Positions 31,135 through 41,415 are shown, numbered from the stretch's first letter. The stretch: DNA of 64,000 nucleotides from Prevotella sp. (GCA_017556145.1 JAFZCU010000114.1:1-64000); one strand, 5' to 3'. Program-made: numbers and translations. The notes: generated by a model not told the origin, from the letters alone.

Positions 31135-33180
31135 ATGGACAATAAAAAGATGCCCAACAACAGCGGCGATCCCAAGATGAACATGCCGCGGTTTAATATG
31201 AACTGGATCTATGCCATTGCCATTGTGGCATTGGTCCTGCTTTATTTATCAGGAGGTGGCCCTTCGAACAGCAGTGTAGCCAAACAGGCCACTTATTCAG
31301 AGTTTAAGACAATGGTGAATCGTGGCTATGCCTCGAAGATCATCGTCAACAAGGGGCAGGGCACCCTACGTATGTACGTCAAGCCAGAACATATCCGCGA
31401 TGTCTTCCATCAGGGCACCCAGCAGACGGGTAACGAGCCTTATATTGAAGTAGAATTCGGCTCTGTCGATCAAGTGGAAAGTTTCATTGAAGAGGCTAAG
31501 ACCTCTAAGACTTTCACAGGTCAGTACAGTTATGAGAACCGACGCGAAAACGAGATGTTCAACATGCTGTTGTATAATGTGCTGCCCTTTGTATTCATCA
31601 TCGGTCTGATGATGTTCTTAATGCGAAGAATGGGAGGCGGTGTCGGCGGCAATAGCGTCTTCAGCGTCGGCAAGTCAAAGGCCAAGATGTACGAAAAAGG
31701 TGGTGAATTAGGCATTACCTTCAAGGACGTTGCCGGCCAGGCAGGCGCCAAACAGGAGATACAAGAGATTGTGGAGTTTCTGAAGAACCCCCAGAAATAT
31801 ACCGACTTAGGCGGTAAAATTCCCAAGGGCGCCCTGCTCGTGGGTCCTCCAGGAACAGGTAAGACCCTGCTCGCCAAGGCGGTGGCCGGTGAGGCTGGCG
31901 TACCTTTCTTCTCGATGTCAGGTTCCGACTTCGTGGAGATGTTCGTCGGCGTGGGTGCCAGCCGTGTCCGCGACCTCTTCCAACAGGCCAAGGCAAAGTC
32001 GCCTTGCATCATCTTCATCGACGAGATTGATGCCGTGGGCCGCGCCCGTTCGAAGAACCCCGCCATGGGCGGCAACGATGAGCGTGAGAACACGTTGAAT
32101 GCCCTGCTCACGGAGATGGACGGCTTCGGCACCAACAGTGGTGTCATCATTCTGGCCGCCACCAACCGTGCCGATATGCTCGACTCCGCCCTGCTCCGTG
32201 CAGGCCGTTTCGATCGTCAGATCCACGTAGATCTGCCTGACCTAAATGAGCGTAAGGAAGTGTTCATGGTGCATCTGAAACCACTGAAGACCGACGAGAC
32301 CGTCGACATTGACTTCCTTGCGCGTCAGACACCAGGTTTCTCAGGGGCCGACATTGCCAATGTCTGCAATGAGGCAGCCCTGATTGCCGCCCGCCATAAT
32401 AGTGAGAAGGTGGGCAAGCAGGACTTCCTCGATGCTGTAGACCGTATCATTGGCGGATTGGAGAAAAAGACAAAGGTGATGACCGAGAAGGAGAAGCGCA
32501 GCATTGCTATCCATGAGGCTGGCCACGCCACCATATCCTGGTTCACGGAATTTGCCAACCCATTGGTCAAGGTCTCCATCGTACCCCGTGGTCAGGCTCT
32601 GGGTGCCGCCTGGTATCTGCCTGAAGAACGTGTGCTCCAGACTAAGGATGCCATGCTCGACGAGATGTGTTCTCTCCTTGGTGGCCGTGCTGCTGAGGAA
32701 TTGTTTATCGGTACGATTTCCACCGGTGCCATGAACGATCTGGAACGCACCACCAAACAGGCATACGGTATGATTGCCTACGCTGGCATGAGTGAGAAAC
32801 TGCCTAACATCTGCTATTACAGCAATCAGGAATATCAGTTCCAAAGGCCTTACTCTGAGACAACGGCTAAAATTATGGACGACGAGGTGCTTCGTATGAT
32901 CAATGAACAGTACGAGCGTGCTAAACGCATACTGACCGAACATAAGGAAGGCCATGCCCAACTGGCTCAGTTACTCGTTGACCGTGAGGTCATCTTCGCT
33001 GAGGATGTCGAGAGGATCTTTGGCAAGCGTCCCTGGACGAGTCGTGCCGAAGAGTTGCTCGAAGCCCAGATGAAGGCAGATGCCGAGCGCATGGCCGAGG
33101 AAAGAGCGAAGGAACTGGAGGAAAAGGCGGCAAAGGCCGAAACAGAATCCCCATCAGAATCTTCAGAATCATCAGAGTAA
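31135..33180 (+). CDS. ftsH: ATP-dependent zinc metalloprotease FtsH
   Basis: 681 residues. Two N-terminal membrane segments (about 20-40 and 140-160) flank a periplasmic domain. The AAA module has Walker A GPPGTGKT at about 239-246, Walker [13 protein letters not shown] and an arginine-finger region. The M41 peptidase follows with HEAGH at about 459-463 and a distal Asp. The tail is Glu/Ala/Ser-rich. The enzyme degrades membrane and short-lived cytosolic proteins. All key residues are present. It lies between rsfS and cdsA, an order I associate with Bacteroidota. Confidence 0.97.
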   Translation: MDNKKMPNNSGDPKMNMPRFNMNWIYAIAIVALVLLYLSGGGPSNSSVAKQATYSEFKTMVNRGYASKIIVNKGQGTLRMYVKPEHIRDVFHQGTQQTGNEPYIEVEFGSVDQVESFIEEAKTSKTFTGQYSYENRRENEMFNMLLYNVLPFVFIIGLMMFLMRRMGGGVGGNSVFSVGKSKAKMYEKGGELGITFKDVAGQAGAKQEIQEIVEFLKNPQKYTDLGGKIPKGALLVGPPGTGKTLLAKAVAGEAGVPFFSMSGSDFVEMFVGVGASRVRDLFQQAKAKSPCIIFIDEIDAVGRARSKNPAMGGNDERENTLNALLTEMDGFGTNSGVIILAATNRADMLDSALLRAGRFDRQIHVDLPDLNERKEVFMVHLKPLKTDETVDIDFLARQTPGFSGADIANVCNEAALIAARHNSEKVGKQDFLDAVDRIIGGLEKKTKVMTEKEKRSIAIHEAGHATISWFTEFANPLVKVSIVPRGQALGAAWYLPEERVLQTKDAMLDEMCSLLGGRAAEELFIGTISTGAMNDLERTTKQAYGMIAYAGMSEKLPNICYYSNQEYQFQRPYSETTAKIMDDEVLRMINEQYERAKRILTEHKEGHAQLAQLLVDREVIFAEDVERIFGKRPWTSRAEELLEAQMKADAERMAEERAKELEEKAAKAETESPSESSESSE

Positions 33181-33213
33181 TCAGAGTTTTCAGAGAAACC
33201 AAAGAGACCAATC

Positions 33214-34062
33214 ATGAAGAATTTTATCATCAGAACGATAACTGGCGTGCTTTTTGTGGCAGCGATTGTGACGTGCTTCTTAAGACCTGAGGCGATGATT
33301 TTACTGTTCGCTTTGGTAACGGGACTCACCGTCTGGGAGTTCACTGGACTGGTAAACGACTACCAGAACATCACCGTCAATCGGATGATCTGCACCATAG
33401 CAGGCGTCTATTTCTTCTTTGCCATGGCAGGTTATAACAGCGGCCTCACCCCAGCTACCGTCTTCATTCCCTACCTCGTCAGTATCATCTACCTGTTGAT
33501 TGCCGAACTCTACCTGAAAAACCCTGACCCCATCGGAGATTGGGCCTATACAATGATGAGCCAACTCTACATCGCCCTGCCCTTCTCTTTGCTCAACGTA
33601 CTGGCATTCCGTTCCGTAGGAGTTGACATCCAGTATACCTACCTTATCCCACTTTGCGTGTTTGTCTTCTTATGGATAAACGATACGGGCGCATATCTCT
33701 GCGGTTCCTTGTTAGGAAAGCACAAACTCTTCCCTCGTATTTCTCCGGGAAAGAGTTGGGAAGGCAGTATAGGTGGCTGTATCCTTGTAACGGCCATTGC
33801 TGTACTGATATGGTACCTGACAGAACGCTATCAAGTCAATGAACTGAGTCTCACTGCCTTCGAGTGGGTTGGACTGGGACTGACTGTCGTCATTTTCGGT
33901 ACTTGGGGCGATCTGATTGAATCACTCCTCAAGCGTACCCTGGGCATCAAGGATAGCGGAACGATCCTCCCTGGTCACGGTGGCATGCTCGACCGCTTCG
34001 ACTCTTCGCTATTGGCGATTCCCGCTGCTGTCGTTTACCTCTACACACTGACATTAATCTAA
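33214..34062 (+). CDS. cdsA: phosphatidate cytidylyltransferase
   Basis: 282 residues with about eight membrane helices. The C-terminal signature is intact: GDLIESLLKRTLGIKDSG followed by PGHGGMLDRFDS. It makes CDP-diacylglycerol from phosphatidate and CTP, the branch point of phospholipid synthesis, in the inner membrane. Last gene of the rsfS-ftsH-cdsA operon; a terminator overlaps its stop codon. Confidence 0.95.
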   Translation: MKNFIIRTITGVLFVAAIVTCFLRPEAMILLFALVTGLTVWEFTGLVNDYQNITVNRMICTIAGVYFFFAMAGYNSGLTPATVFIPYLVSIIYLLIAELYLKNPDPIGDWAYTMMSQLYIALPFSLLNVLAFRSVGVDIQYTYLIPLCVFVFLWINDTGAYLCGSLLGKHKLFPRISPGKSWEGSIGGCILVTAIAVLIWYLTERYQVNELSLTAFEWVGLGLTVVIFGTWGDLIESLLKRTLGIKDSGTILPGHGGMLDRFDSSLLAIPAAVVYLYTLTLI

Positions 34063-34097
34063 ATTCAGTGAATTTGATGAGCAAATTCACTGAATTT
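34061..34097. terminator. terminator hairpin after cdsA
   Basis: AAATTCAGTGAATTTG pairs perfectly over 16 bp with the sequence at 34082-34097, with a five-base loop. It separates convergent genes and could serve both strands, although the T run is weak. Confidence 0.75.
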
Positions 34098-34105
34098 ACT
34101 ATTAA

Positions 34106-34579
34106 CTATTTAGTCTGATACAACACATTAAGCGTTGGGGTATACGTATTCTTTAAGGTCACGGTGATAAAACCACCGTCGGTCTCAAACTTCGCTACCT
34201 TGTGGTCATCACCCAAAACAGGGCAATTGGGCCAAGCATCCAACTCTTTCTCCAAACCATCACGAATCTGCTGCCAAAGATTACGGGTACTGTCATTGGT
34301 CGACAGTTCGTAGGTTTCCTGAATCATCTGCAGTGTATCGTGCTGCTGAGCCAATACCAGATGATACAACTCACCTGGATTCCTCATCACTACATTTGTC
34401 AGATCTGAGTCAGAACGGGCAGAGTCGATGGCAAAGCCACGGTTCGTCAGAGAATCACAAAAAGCCTTGAACGGCATGCCCATGGACAATCCACGATAGT
34501 CCAGATACTTAGGTTCACTACTGCATGCACAAAGTGCCAAAAAAGCCACAAGGGCCACCAAAATCTTCTTCATAATCAT
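34106..34579 (-). CDS. small lipoprotein, unknown
   Basis: 157 residues (155 if the second Met is used). A lipoprotein signal ends ALCACSS, so the mature chain would start at Cys and be membrane anchored. The rest (LDYRGLSMGMPFKAFCDSLT and a C-terminal beta segment, FETDGGFITVTLKNTYTPTL) is a Bacteroidota-type secreted alpha/beta domain I cannot name. It is alone on its strand, convergent with cdsA. Confidence 0.75.
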   Translation of the reverse strand: MIMKKILVALVAFLALCACSSEPKYLDYRGLSMGMPFKAFCDSLTNRGFAIDSARSDSDLTNVVMRNPGELYHLVLAQQHDTLQMIQETYELSTNDSTRNLWQQIRDGLEKELDAWPNCPVLGDDHKVAKFETDGGFITVTLKNTYTPTLNVLYQTK

Positions 34580-34652
34580 ACTGGTTTAATAATTCTGCTG
34601 CAAATATACGAAATAATTGTCAATTATCAATTATCAATTATCAAATTTTTTG

Positions 34653-34735
34653 TACCTTTGGCTTCACCGAAGGTACTCACGTTCGGAAAAACTCAAATTT
34701 ATTTGGTTTTTCTCTCACTTATTCGTACCTTTGCA
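34653..34735 (+). promoter_or_regulatory. repeated promoter module upstream of the TonB receptor
   Basis: Contains TACCTTTG (34653), GAAGGTACTCACGTTCG (34669-34685), TTTG (34702-34705) and, 20 bases on, TACCTTTG (34726-34733). The stretch from GAAGG to the second -7 element is duplicated with identical spacing upstream of asd (39180 down to 39116, minus strand). The receptor ATG (34739) lies only 5 bases after the -7 element. Confidence 0.75.
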
Positions 34736-34738
34736 CCC

Positions 34739-36793
34739 ATGTTTACAGGAAGCATCCTACTTTTTGCCCTTCTGATGGCCCCTGACGATGCCGATACGAT
34801 TCGCACGGAACGAATCGATGAGGTTATCGTCACATCGAATTCTGCTCGCCAACGCCTACAGAGTGTACAGGCCGGTGCCGAGCAGCTCCAACTGAAGGAA
34901 CTGACAACTGCTCCCCAATTATTCGGCGAGACCGACATTATGCGAAGCATCCAGTTGCTGCCAGGTATCAAGGCAGAAAGTGATGCATCGAGTAGTTTTC
35001 AGGTTCGAGGGGGTACGTCTGCCCAGAATCTGGTACTCTTCGACAACAGCCCTGTCTATAATGTTGGGCATCTCGCAGGCCTCTTTTCGGCTTTCAACAA
35101 CGACGCTTTGGCAGGTGCAACCCTCTATAAGGGTCTGTTACCCGCCCAATACGGCGGTGCCTCGTCGGCAGTTCTCGACATCAGCGGACGGACGGGTGAC
35201 AAACAGCAATGGCATGGTGGCGCGACTATCGGACTGCTGTCTGCCAAAGGTACCATTGAGGGACCAATTGTAAAGGATAAGTTGTCTTTCCTCGTCACCG
35301 CCCGTCGCACCTACCTCGATGCCTTCCTTAAACTCAGCGATGACTTCAAGGACAATACGCTCTATTTCTATGATGTCAATACAAAGATAGACTGGACCGT
35401 TACACCCCATGACCAACTATTCCTCAGTTTCTTCACGGGCTACGACCGTACGGCCCTGCAAGACATGATTGATATCCGCTGGCGCAACCTGACAGGAAGT
35501 CTGAAGTGGCTCCATCACTTCCATGGCGGCTCCAACGCCCAGACGACCCTGCTCTACAGCAGTTACGAAAACAACGATGGTGTCGACTTCATGGGCCTCA
35601 ACCTCTGGTACAAAGGGCATATCCGTCAGGCCAGTTTCAGACAGGACTTCAATTTCTCCCTCGGACGTCACGAGTTGAAGGCAGGTCTCCAGTCATCCTT
35701 GCTTAATGTAAAATCAGCAGAATGGCAGGTGCTCAGTACCTACGAGAAGGAACAACGCCGTGCTTGGGAGAATGCAGTATGGCTCAATACCACCCTGAAG
35801 CCTTTCGAACGGCTGACGGCCACTGCCGGCCTGCGTCTCAGTACCTTCTCACCTTTAGGTGGCTCGCTCTATTACGACATCAGTCCGCAGGGTGAAATAG
35901 ACTGGTACTACTCCTATAAGAAAAATAAGATTGTCAAGACCCATATTGTCTGGGAGCCTCGTGTCAGCTTCAACTTCTCCCTTACCCCTACCCTCAATGT
36001 GAAGGCGGCCTATGCCCGGATGTCGCAGAACATCCATGCCTTGCGTAACCAGAGCACGTCGACACCCTTCGACCGCTATACTATCAGCAGTAATATCGTG
36101 AAACCTGAGATAGCTGACCAGATCAGTGCAGGTATCTTTTTTGTCACGCCCGACGAGACCTACGACTTCTCCATCGAAGGCTATTACCGCAAGATTGACA
36201 ATGTCCTGGATTACCGTGATGGCAAGACCTTCCGCAGTGAGATAGAGATTGAACGCCTGATTCTGCCTGGTGACGGAAAGGCATACGGCGTAGAATTTCT
36301 CGCCAGAAAGAACAATGGCCGTTTCACAGGATGGCTAGGCTATACCCTATCCTGGTCCAAGGCCTGTATCGATGGCATTAACGGAGGACGATGGTATGAT
36401 GCCAACAACGACCGACGTCATGACATCAACCTGGTTGCAATGTACCGTCTCACCCGTCGGTGGAACCTCAGTGCCGCCTGGGTTTTCAACAGCGGTCAGG
36501 CCTTTACGGCCCCAAGTGGCAAATACCAGATGATTGACAACTGGATTTACTATTATGCCGAGCGCAACGGCTACCGTGCACCCGACTATCATCGTCTCGA
36601 TGTCAGTGCCGTCTGGAGCAAGAGATACCGTCGCACCACACATGAGTGGGTCTTCGGCATCTACAATCTCTATAATCGCTACAACCCGTTCCTCATCAAC
36701 TTTGAGGACGGCGAACAGGGAGCCGGCACCCGTGCCGTACAGTATTCGCTCTTCGGCATCGTACCGTCGGTTTCATTTAACATCAACTTCTGA
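34739..36793 (+). CDS. TonB-dependent outer-membrane receptor
   Basis: 684 residues from the ATG at 34739; an upstream in-frame Met at 34658 would place the promoter inside the gene and is rejected. A short hydrophobic leader (about 1-17), then the TonB box/plug domain (IDEVIVTS; RSIQLLPGIKAESDASSSFQ; VRGGTSAQNLVLFDNSPVY) and a 22-strand barrel ending in VSFNINF with the terminal Phe. The N-terminal carboxypeptidase-regulatory-like domain common in Bacteroidota receptors is absent. The following DUF4249 lipoprotein gene (6 bp gap) is its usual partner. Substrate unknown. Confidence 0.88.
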   Translation: MFTGSILLFALLMAPDDADTIRTERIDEVIVTSNSARQRLQSVQAGAEQLQLKELTTAPQLFGETDIMRSIQLLPGIKAESDASSSFQVRGGTSAQNLVLFDNSPVYNVGHLAGLFSAFNNDALAGATLYKGLLPAQYGGASSAVLDISGRTGDKQQWHGGATIGLLSAKGTIEGPIVKDKLSFLVTARRTYLDAFLKLSDDFKDNTLYFYDVNTKIDWTVTPHDQLFLSFFTGYDRTALQDMIDIRWRNLTGSLKWLHHFHGGSNAQTTLLYSSYENNDGVDFMGLNLWYKGHIRQASFRQDFNFSLGRHELKAGLQSSLLNVKSAEWQVLSTYEKEQRRAWENAVWLNTTLKPFERLTATAGLRLSTFSPLGGSLYYDISPQGEIDWYYSYKKNKIVKTHIVWEPRVSFNFSLTPTLNVKAAYARMSQNIHALRNQSTSTPFDRYTISSNIVKPEIADQISAGIFFVTPDETYDFSIEGYYRKIDNVLDYRDGKTFRSEIEIERLILPGDGKAYGVEFLARKNNGRFTGWLGYTLSWSKACIDGINGGRWYDANNDRRHDINLVAMYRLTRRWNLSAAWVFNSGQAFTAPSGKYQMIDNWIYYYAERNGYRAPDYHRLDVSAVWSKRYRRTTHEWVFGIYNLYNRYNPFLINFEDGEQGAGTRAVQYSLFGIVPSVSFNINF

Positions 36794-36799
36794 TCGCCT

Positions 36800-37600
36800 A
36801 TGAATAAGTCTGCTTTTTTGTTCTTCTGTCTAAATATGATCCTTCTGTCTTCCTGCGAGAAAGACATCGACATCAATTACCATCAGGTGCCGTCGCTTTA
36901 CGTGGTCGAGGCCTCTGTAAGCAACTCCTGCATGGAAGCCCGCATCAGCCGAACGAATAACATGGACGACGACAGAACGCAAAGCAACATCAACAATGCC
37001 ACAGTGATCGTGACGGGCAATGATGGTAGCAGGGACCTGCTCAACTACCTGTCCAACGGCCGTTATTACTCCAAAAGCAAGGGAATACCCGGCGTAACCT
37101 ATACCATCAGTATCGACCTCGACGGGGAGCACTTCACCTCAACCTCCACCATGCAGAGTAAGCCAACCATCAATTCGTTCAGGGTGATTCGTAAAAAGAT
37201 TGCCACGGAATGGTTTCAGATAGGTGAACTGAAATTCCAGGATCTTTCCAACGAAGACAACTGGTATTTCATGCACATCTATCGCAACGATCTGGGCTAC
37301 CGCTGGGCTGTGCTGAACGATCGTAACAATCCGAACCAAGAACTGCAGCAACTCTTCACTTTCTTCCGCGAAGGCGAAGGTGGCAGCGATGTGCTCCGTG
37401 ATGGCGATGACCTGCGGATAGAACTCTATGCCATCGACCAACGGGCTTATGACTATCTCTTCTCAATGCAGATGATGGAAAACACAGGCACCAACCCGAT
37501 TCCAAATTTCTCGGGCGGATGCCTTGGATTTTTCTCTGCACATTGGTTAGTGGCGCAACCCTTCATCTACCGTGCTGCCAATGTAGAAGAAGAGGAATAA
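36800..37600 (+). CDS. DUF4249 lipoprotein
   Basis: 266 residues. Signal peptide with lipobox (ILLSSCEKD), then an Ig-like beta domain (PSLYVVEASVSNSCMEARIS, NNATVIVTGNDGS) and a C-terminal part with WYFMHIYRND and IDQRAYDYLF. The pattern matches DUF4249, lipoproteins encoded next to TonB receptors in Bacteroidota and thought to be their surface partner. Co-transcribed with the receptor. Confidence 0.85.
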   Translation: MNKSAFLFFCLNMILLSSCEKDIDINYHQVPSLYVVEASVSNSCMEARISRTNNMDDDRTQSNINNATVIVTGNDGSRDLLNYLSNGRYYSKSKGIPGVTYTISIDLDGEHFTSTSTMQSKPTINSFRVIRKKIATEWFQIGELKFQDLSNEDNWYFMHIYRNDLGYRWAVLNDRNNPNQELQQLFTFFREGEGGSDVLRDGDDLRIELYAIDQRAYDYLFSMQMMENTGTNPIPNFSGGCLGFFSAHWLVAQPFIYRAANVEEEE

Positions 37601-37606
37601 AAGGAA

Positions 37607-38077
37607 TCAGAAAAGATCCGGTGGCGTTGTCGGTGTTATGCCAAGTTTAAGCCGGACGGTCACAGGGGTTTCCATATCCGTATTCTTATACTCTAACCTG
37701 ATGACCATGTCGTCAAAGGACAACACCCGCATTTGAATCTTCCTTACCTGATCACCTTCCGGATATTCCATGCGAAGGTTGTCGTTGTCACACTTATAGG
37801 TGCCGGCGTTAATGGTATGGCCGTATATATCGTATGCACAAAACGAACCGTCCCTTACCATGCCGTTATAGGTGCCATCGCCAGAAAAAGTGAAATAATA
37901 ATAAGGATAATCCTCAGGCGATACATCCACGTCGCCGATAATCTCCACGTCACCTTCCTCCCAGCCACGATACCAAGTGCCGACTATCTGCTCTGCCAGT
38001 CGGCTACCGTCGTCATCACCAGAACCGCAGCAGATGAACAACGGCAGAAACAACAACAAGAAGAGTCTACTTGACAT
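37607..38077 (-). CDS. lipocalin-like lipoprotein
   Basis: 156 residues. The signal peptide ends FICCGSGDD (lipobox Cys). The mature chain starts with [16 protein letters not shown], the GxW motif of lipocalin-like domains, and continues as an up-and-down beta barrel ([30 protein letters not shown]). Its ATG overlaps the last 11 bases of asd, implying translational coupling. Probably ligand-binding or structural at the outer membrane; ligand unknown. Confidence 0.75.
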   Translation of the reverse strand: MSSRLFLLLFLPLFICCGSGDDDGSRLAEQIVGTWYRGWEEGDVEIIGDVDVSPEDYPYYYFTFSGDGTYNGMVRDGSFCAYDIYGHTINAGTYKCDNDNLRMEYPEGDQVRKIQMRVLSFDDMVIRLEYKNTDMETPVTVRLKLGITPTTPPDLF

Positions 38078-39080
38078 TACCCACCTTCACCAAGTACTCT
38101 GCAATCTGCACAGCATTCAGGGCCGCACCCTTACGGATCTGGTCACCACTGAGCCAGAAGGTCAGACCGTTCTCATCACTGATATCCTTGCGGATACGGC
38201 CTACATAGACATCGTCCTTACCGGCAGTCTCCAGCGGCATAGGATAAGTCAACGTCGTGGGATCATCCTTCAATGTACAACCTGGTGCAGCGGCAATCGC
38301 TTTCTGGGCCTCCTCCACACTGATGGGACGCTCGGTCTCAATCCAGACAGACTCGGAGTGAGAACGCAAAGAGCTGACACGGACACACATGGCCGAGCAC
38401 TTGGCATCGGTATGCATAATCTTACGGGTCTCGTTGTACATCTTCATCTCCTCCTTGGTATAGCCATTGGGCTGGAACACGTCTATCTGAGGAATGACAT
38501 TATATGCCAACTGGTGGGCGAACTTCTTCACGGTCTTTACCTCACCCTCTTCAACCATTTCCTTATACTGCTGCTGCAATTCGGCCATTGCAGCGGCACC
38601 GGCACCAGAGGCACTCTGATAAGAAGCTACGTGGATGCGCTTGATATGCGAGATGTTCTCCAACGGCTGAAGCACCACCACCATCATTATCGTGGTACAG
38701 TTCGGATTGGCAATGATACCACGAGGACGGTTCAGTGCATCCTCAGCATTGCACTCAGGCACTACCAAGGGCACATCGTCATCCATGCGGAAAGCCGAAG
38801 AATTATCAATCATCACAGCCCCGTATTTCGTAATTGTCTCGGCGAATTCCTTCGATGTGCCTGCACCGGCAGAGGTGAAGGCGATGTCCACATCCTTGAA
38901 GTCATCGTTGTGCTGCAACAGTTTCACCTCAATCTCTTTACCCTTAAACGTGTACTTCCTGCCTGCGCTGCGCTCCGAGCCAAACAGCACCAGTTCATCC
39001 ATCGGGAAATTTCTCTCTGCGAGAATACGCAGGAACTCCTGTCCCACAGCGCCACTCGCGCCAACAATTGCTACTTTCAT
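38067..39080 (-). CDS. asd: aspartate-semialdehyde dehydrogenase
   Basis: 337 residues, the usual size. N-terminal NADP-binding GASGAVGQ at 7-14, the catalytic Cys in [15 protein letters not shown] and the later HSESVWIE and RKDI segments are characteristic. It converts aspartyl phosphate to the semialdehyde for Lys, diaminopimelate, Thr and Met synthesis. It is driven by the minus-strand copy of the repeated promoter module. Confidence 0.96.
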   Translation of the reverse strand: MKVAIVGASGAVGQEFLRILAERNFPMDELVLFGSERSAGRKYTFKGKEIEVKLLQHNDDFKDVDIAFTSAGAGTSKEFAETITKYGAVMIDNSSAFRMDDDVPLVVPECNAEDALNRPRGIIANPNCTTIMMVVVLQPLENISHIKRIHVASYQSASGAGAAAMAELQQQYKEMVEEGEVKTVKKFAHQLAYNVIPQIDVFQPNGYTKEEMKMYNETRKIMHTDAKCSAMCVRVSSLRSHSESVWIETERPISVEEAQKAIAAAPGCTLKDDPTTLTYPMPLETAGKDDVYVGRIRKDISDENGLTFWLSGDQIRKGAALNAVQIAEYLVKVGNVK

Positions 39081-39115
39081 CTTGTTTAATTATTATAATG
39101 GTTATAATTTGGCTG

Positions 39116-39206
39116 CAAAGGTACGATTAAGTGAGCAAAAAACCAAATAATTTTATGTTTTTTCGAACGTGAGTACCTTCGAATTTGATTCAAAGGTACT
39201 ACTTTT
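39116..39206 (-). promoter_or_regulatory. second copy of the repeated promoter module (asd)
   Basis: Read on the minus strand: TACCTTTG, GAAGGTACTCACGTTCG starting at 39180, then TACCTTTG at 39123-39116. The spacing (57 bases) is identical to the copy at 34669-34733, with about nine mismatches and no gap. Confidence 0.75.
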
Positions 39207-39238
39207 TTTGGAAACAAAAGAAAAAATTCGTATCTTTG
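39207..39238 (+). promoter_or_regulatory. promoter of the CPA2 antiporter gene, very close to its start codon
   Basis: TTTG (39207-39210), 20 bases, TATCTTTG (39231-39238). The ATG at 39247 is 8 bases past the -7 element, so the mRNA would have a leader of only a few bases, or none. Confidence 0.75.
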
Positions 39239-39246
39239 CACACGAA

Positions 39247-41415
39247 ATGGCTATAGTGGCTGCATATTTCCCAATAACTGACCCCACGATGATTTTCTTC
39301 GTCGTGTTGTTGATTATTCTCTTTGCACCAATCATCATGAGTAAGCTGCGCATCCCGCACATCATTGGTATGGTGCTGGCTGGTGTTGTTATTGGCAAAT
39401 ATGGCCTGAACATTTTGGAACGCGATATCTCTTTTGAGATCTTCGGAAGTGTCGGACTTTATTATATCATGTTCCTGGCAGGACTTGAGATGGACTTGGA
39501 GAGTGTCAAGCGCAACTCCCGTCAATTTCTGATCTTTGGTCTGCTCACCTGTTTCGTACCATTGATCCTTACCTATGTCATGTCACGAACGATGCTGGGC
39601 TACAGCCATCCAGCCTCTTTCCTCTTAGGTTGTATCATGGCTTCCAACACCCTCATCGCCTACCCCATTGTCAGCAGATACGGTCTGCAACGGCATCCCT
39701 CCGTCCAGCTGTCCGTCGGATCCTCGATGATCTCGCTATTCATGGCCTTGGTGATGATTGCGGCTCTCTCCACCCTCTTCACTGCCAGTCTCACCGACAA
39801 CACCCATTCCTCCCTCTTTGTTTCCCTTGCCACTTTCCTCATAAAACTTACGGTCTTCATCGCCGGTTCTGTCTGGCTCATTCCCCGTCTGGCACGCTAT
39901 TTCCTCCGCCGCTACTCCGATGCGGTCATGCAGTATATCTTTGTACTGGCTGTGATGTTCCTCTCAGCGGCACTCTCGGTAGCCATCGGTTTGGAGGGTA
40001 TCTTCGGTGCGTTCTTATCAGGATTGATTCTGAACAGATACATCCCGAAAGTCTCCCCCCTAATGAACCGTATCGAATTTATCGGTAATGCTGTCTTCAT
40101 TCCTTATTTCCTCATCGGTGTCGGCATGCTGATCAATGTGCGCACGGTATTCACCTCGTTACAAGTCTTATGGGTTGTCTGCCTCATCGCTTTCTTCGGG
40201 ACCTTTGGAAAGGCCGTTGCTGCGTATATCTCCAGTCTGTTTTTCAGACTACCACAGCGCGACGGCAATATGATGTTCGGCATGACCTCTGCCCACGCTG
40301 CCGGTGCCATCGCCATGGTGATGGTTGGTATGCGTCTGGAGGTGTCGCCAGGGGTCTATCTTGTCAACAGCGACATGTTGAACGGTGTCATCATGATGAT
40401 CCTTGTCACCTGTATCATCTCCACCCTGATGACAGAGCATGCTTCCCAGCAGATTGTGCTCACCCAAAGCCGCGATGCCATCTCCTATCCAGGTACAACG
40501 ACAAGCACCAACACATCTGAGGATGATGAGAAGATCCTGCTCTGTGTCAAATACAAAGAGATTGCCCCACAACTACTGTCGTTGGCCTTACTAATGCGCA
40601 ACCAACGGTTGAACAGAGGTCTTGTAGCCCTGAATGTGGTCTACGATGATGAAAAGTCCGTCAGGCATCGTGAAACAGGACTCCGATTGTTGGAGCAGTT
40701 GCAACAACAGGCCTCCGCTGCTGAGGTGCAGATGCAAACACAGGTGCGCTTGGCATCAAACATTGCCAACGGTATCAAACACGCCTTCCGTGAGTTCAGC
40801 AGTTCAGAGATTATCATGGGTATGCACGTCCATACGGAGCGCAATCCCAAGTTCTGGGGCGACTTTATCCAGAGTCTCTATAATGGTCTGAACCGACAGA
40901 TTATCCTCATCCGCTTCGTACAACCTCTCAATACCCTGCGGCGTATCCAAGTGGCTGTGCCATCAAGGGCTGAGTTTGAGCCCGGTTTCCACCGCTGGCT
41001 GGAACGCTTGAGCCGTTTGGCAGGCCAACTCGACTGCCGCATCCAGTTCCATGGCCGCGAGGAGTCGCTTGTGCTGATTGCCGAATACATCAACAACCGC
41101 CACCCCAATGTCCGTGCCGAATATACAGGCATGGCCCATTGGAACGAGTTGCCCCAGTTGGCAGCCACTATTCAGGAGGATCATCTGTTTGTCGTCATCA
41201 CTGCCCGTAAAGGTACCATTTCCTATAAGAATGCGTTAGAACGACTGCCCGACGAACTTCAGAAATACTTCTCTGGCAAGAACCTCATGATTATCTTCCC
41301 GGATCAGTATGGTGATCCGAAGGATGACCATATGAGCTTCACAGAGGCACAACACCACGAGGAAACATCGCTTTATACAACCATCTCGCAGTGGATTCAT
41401 AAAAAAAGGAGTTGA
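39247..41415 (+). CDS. CPA2-family cation/proton antiporter with C-terminal UspA-like domain
   Basis: 722 residues from the ATG at 39247. The first 400 are about 12 membrane helices with family motifs: IPHIIGMVLAG, GLYYIMFLAGLEMDLESVKR and GLEGIFGAFLSGLI. After a linker (about 430-450) come 270 soluble residues with a universal-stress-like region (EKILLCVKYKEIAPQLLSLA, IIMGMHVH). It exchanges Na+ or K+ for H+ across the inner membrane. The choice of start follows the promoter; a longer frame would include it. Confidence 0.88.
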   Translation: MAIVAAYFPITDPTMIFFVVLLIILFAPIIMSKLRIPHIIGMVLAGVVIGKYGLNILERDISFEIFGSVGLYYIMFLAGLEMDLESVKRNSRQFLIFGLLTCFVPLILTYVMSRTMLGYSHPASFLLGCIMASNTLIAYPIVSRYGLQRHPSVQLSVGSSMISLFMALVMIAALSTLFTASLTDNTHSSLFVSLATFLIKLTVFIAGSVWLIPRLARYFLRRYSDAVMQYIFVLAVMFLSAALSVAIGLEGIFGAFLSGLILNRYIPKVSPLMNRIEFIGNAVFIPYFLIGVGMLINVRTVFTSLQVLWVVCLIAFFGTFGKAVAAYISSLFFRLPQRDGNMMFGMTSAHAAGAIAMVMVGMRLEVSPGVYLVNSDMLNGVIMMILVTCIISTLMTEHASQQIVLTQSRDAISYPGTTTSTNTSEDDEKILLCVKYKEIAPQLLSLALLMRNQRLNRGLVALNVVYDDEKSVRHRETGLRLLEQLQQQASAAEVQMQTQVRLASNIANGIKHAFREFSSSEIIMGMHVHTERNPKFWGDFIQSLYNGLNRQIILIRFVQPLNTLRRIQVAVPSRAEFEPGFHRWLERLSRLAGQLDCRIQFHGREESLVLIAEYINNRHPNVRAEYTGMAHWNELPQLAATIQEDHLFVVITARKGTISYKNALERLPDELQKYFSGKNLMIIFPDQYGDPKDDHMSFTEAQHHEETSLYTTISQWIHKKRS

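Noticed and set aside
34658..34738. Upstream start for the TonB receptor
   Set aside because: It would translate through a conserved promoter module; the ATG at 34739 gives a compact hydrophobic leader.
37977..39089. 370-codon frame antisense to asd
   Set aside because: Complement of a well-conserved gene; His/Leu-rich composition typical of a reverse frame.
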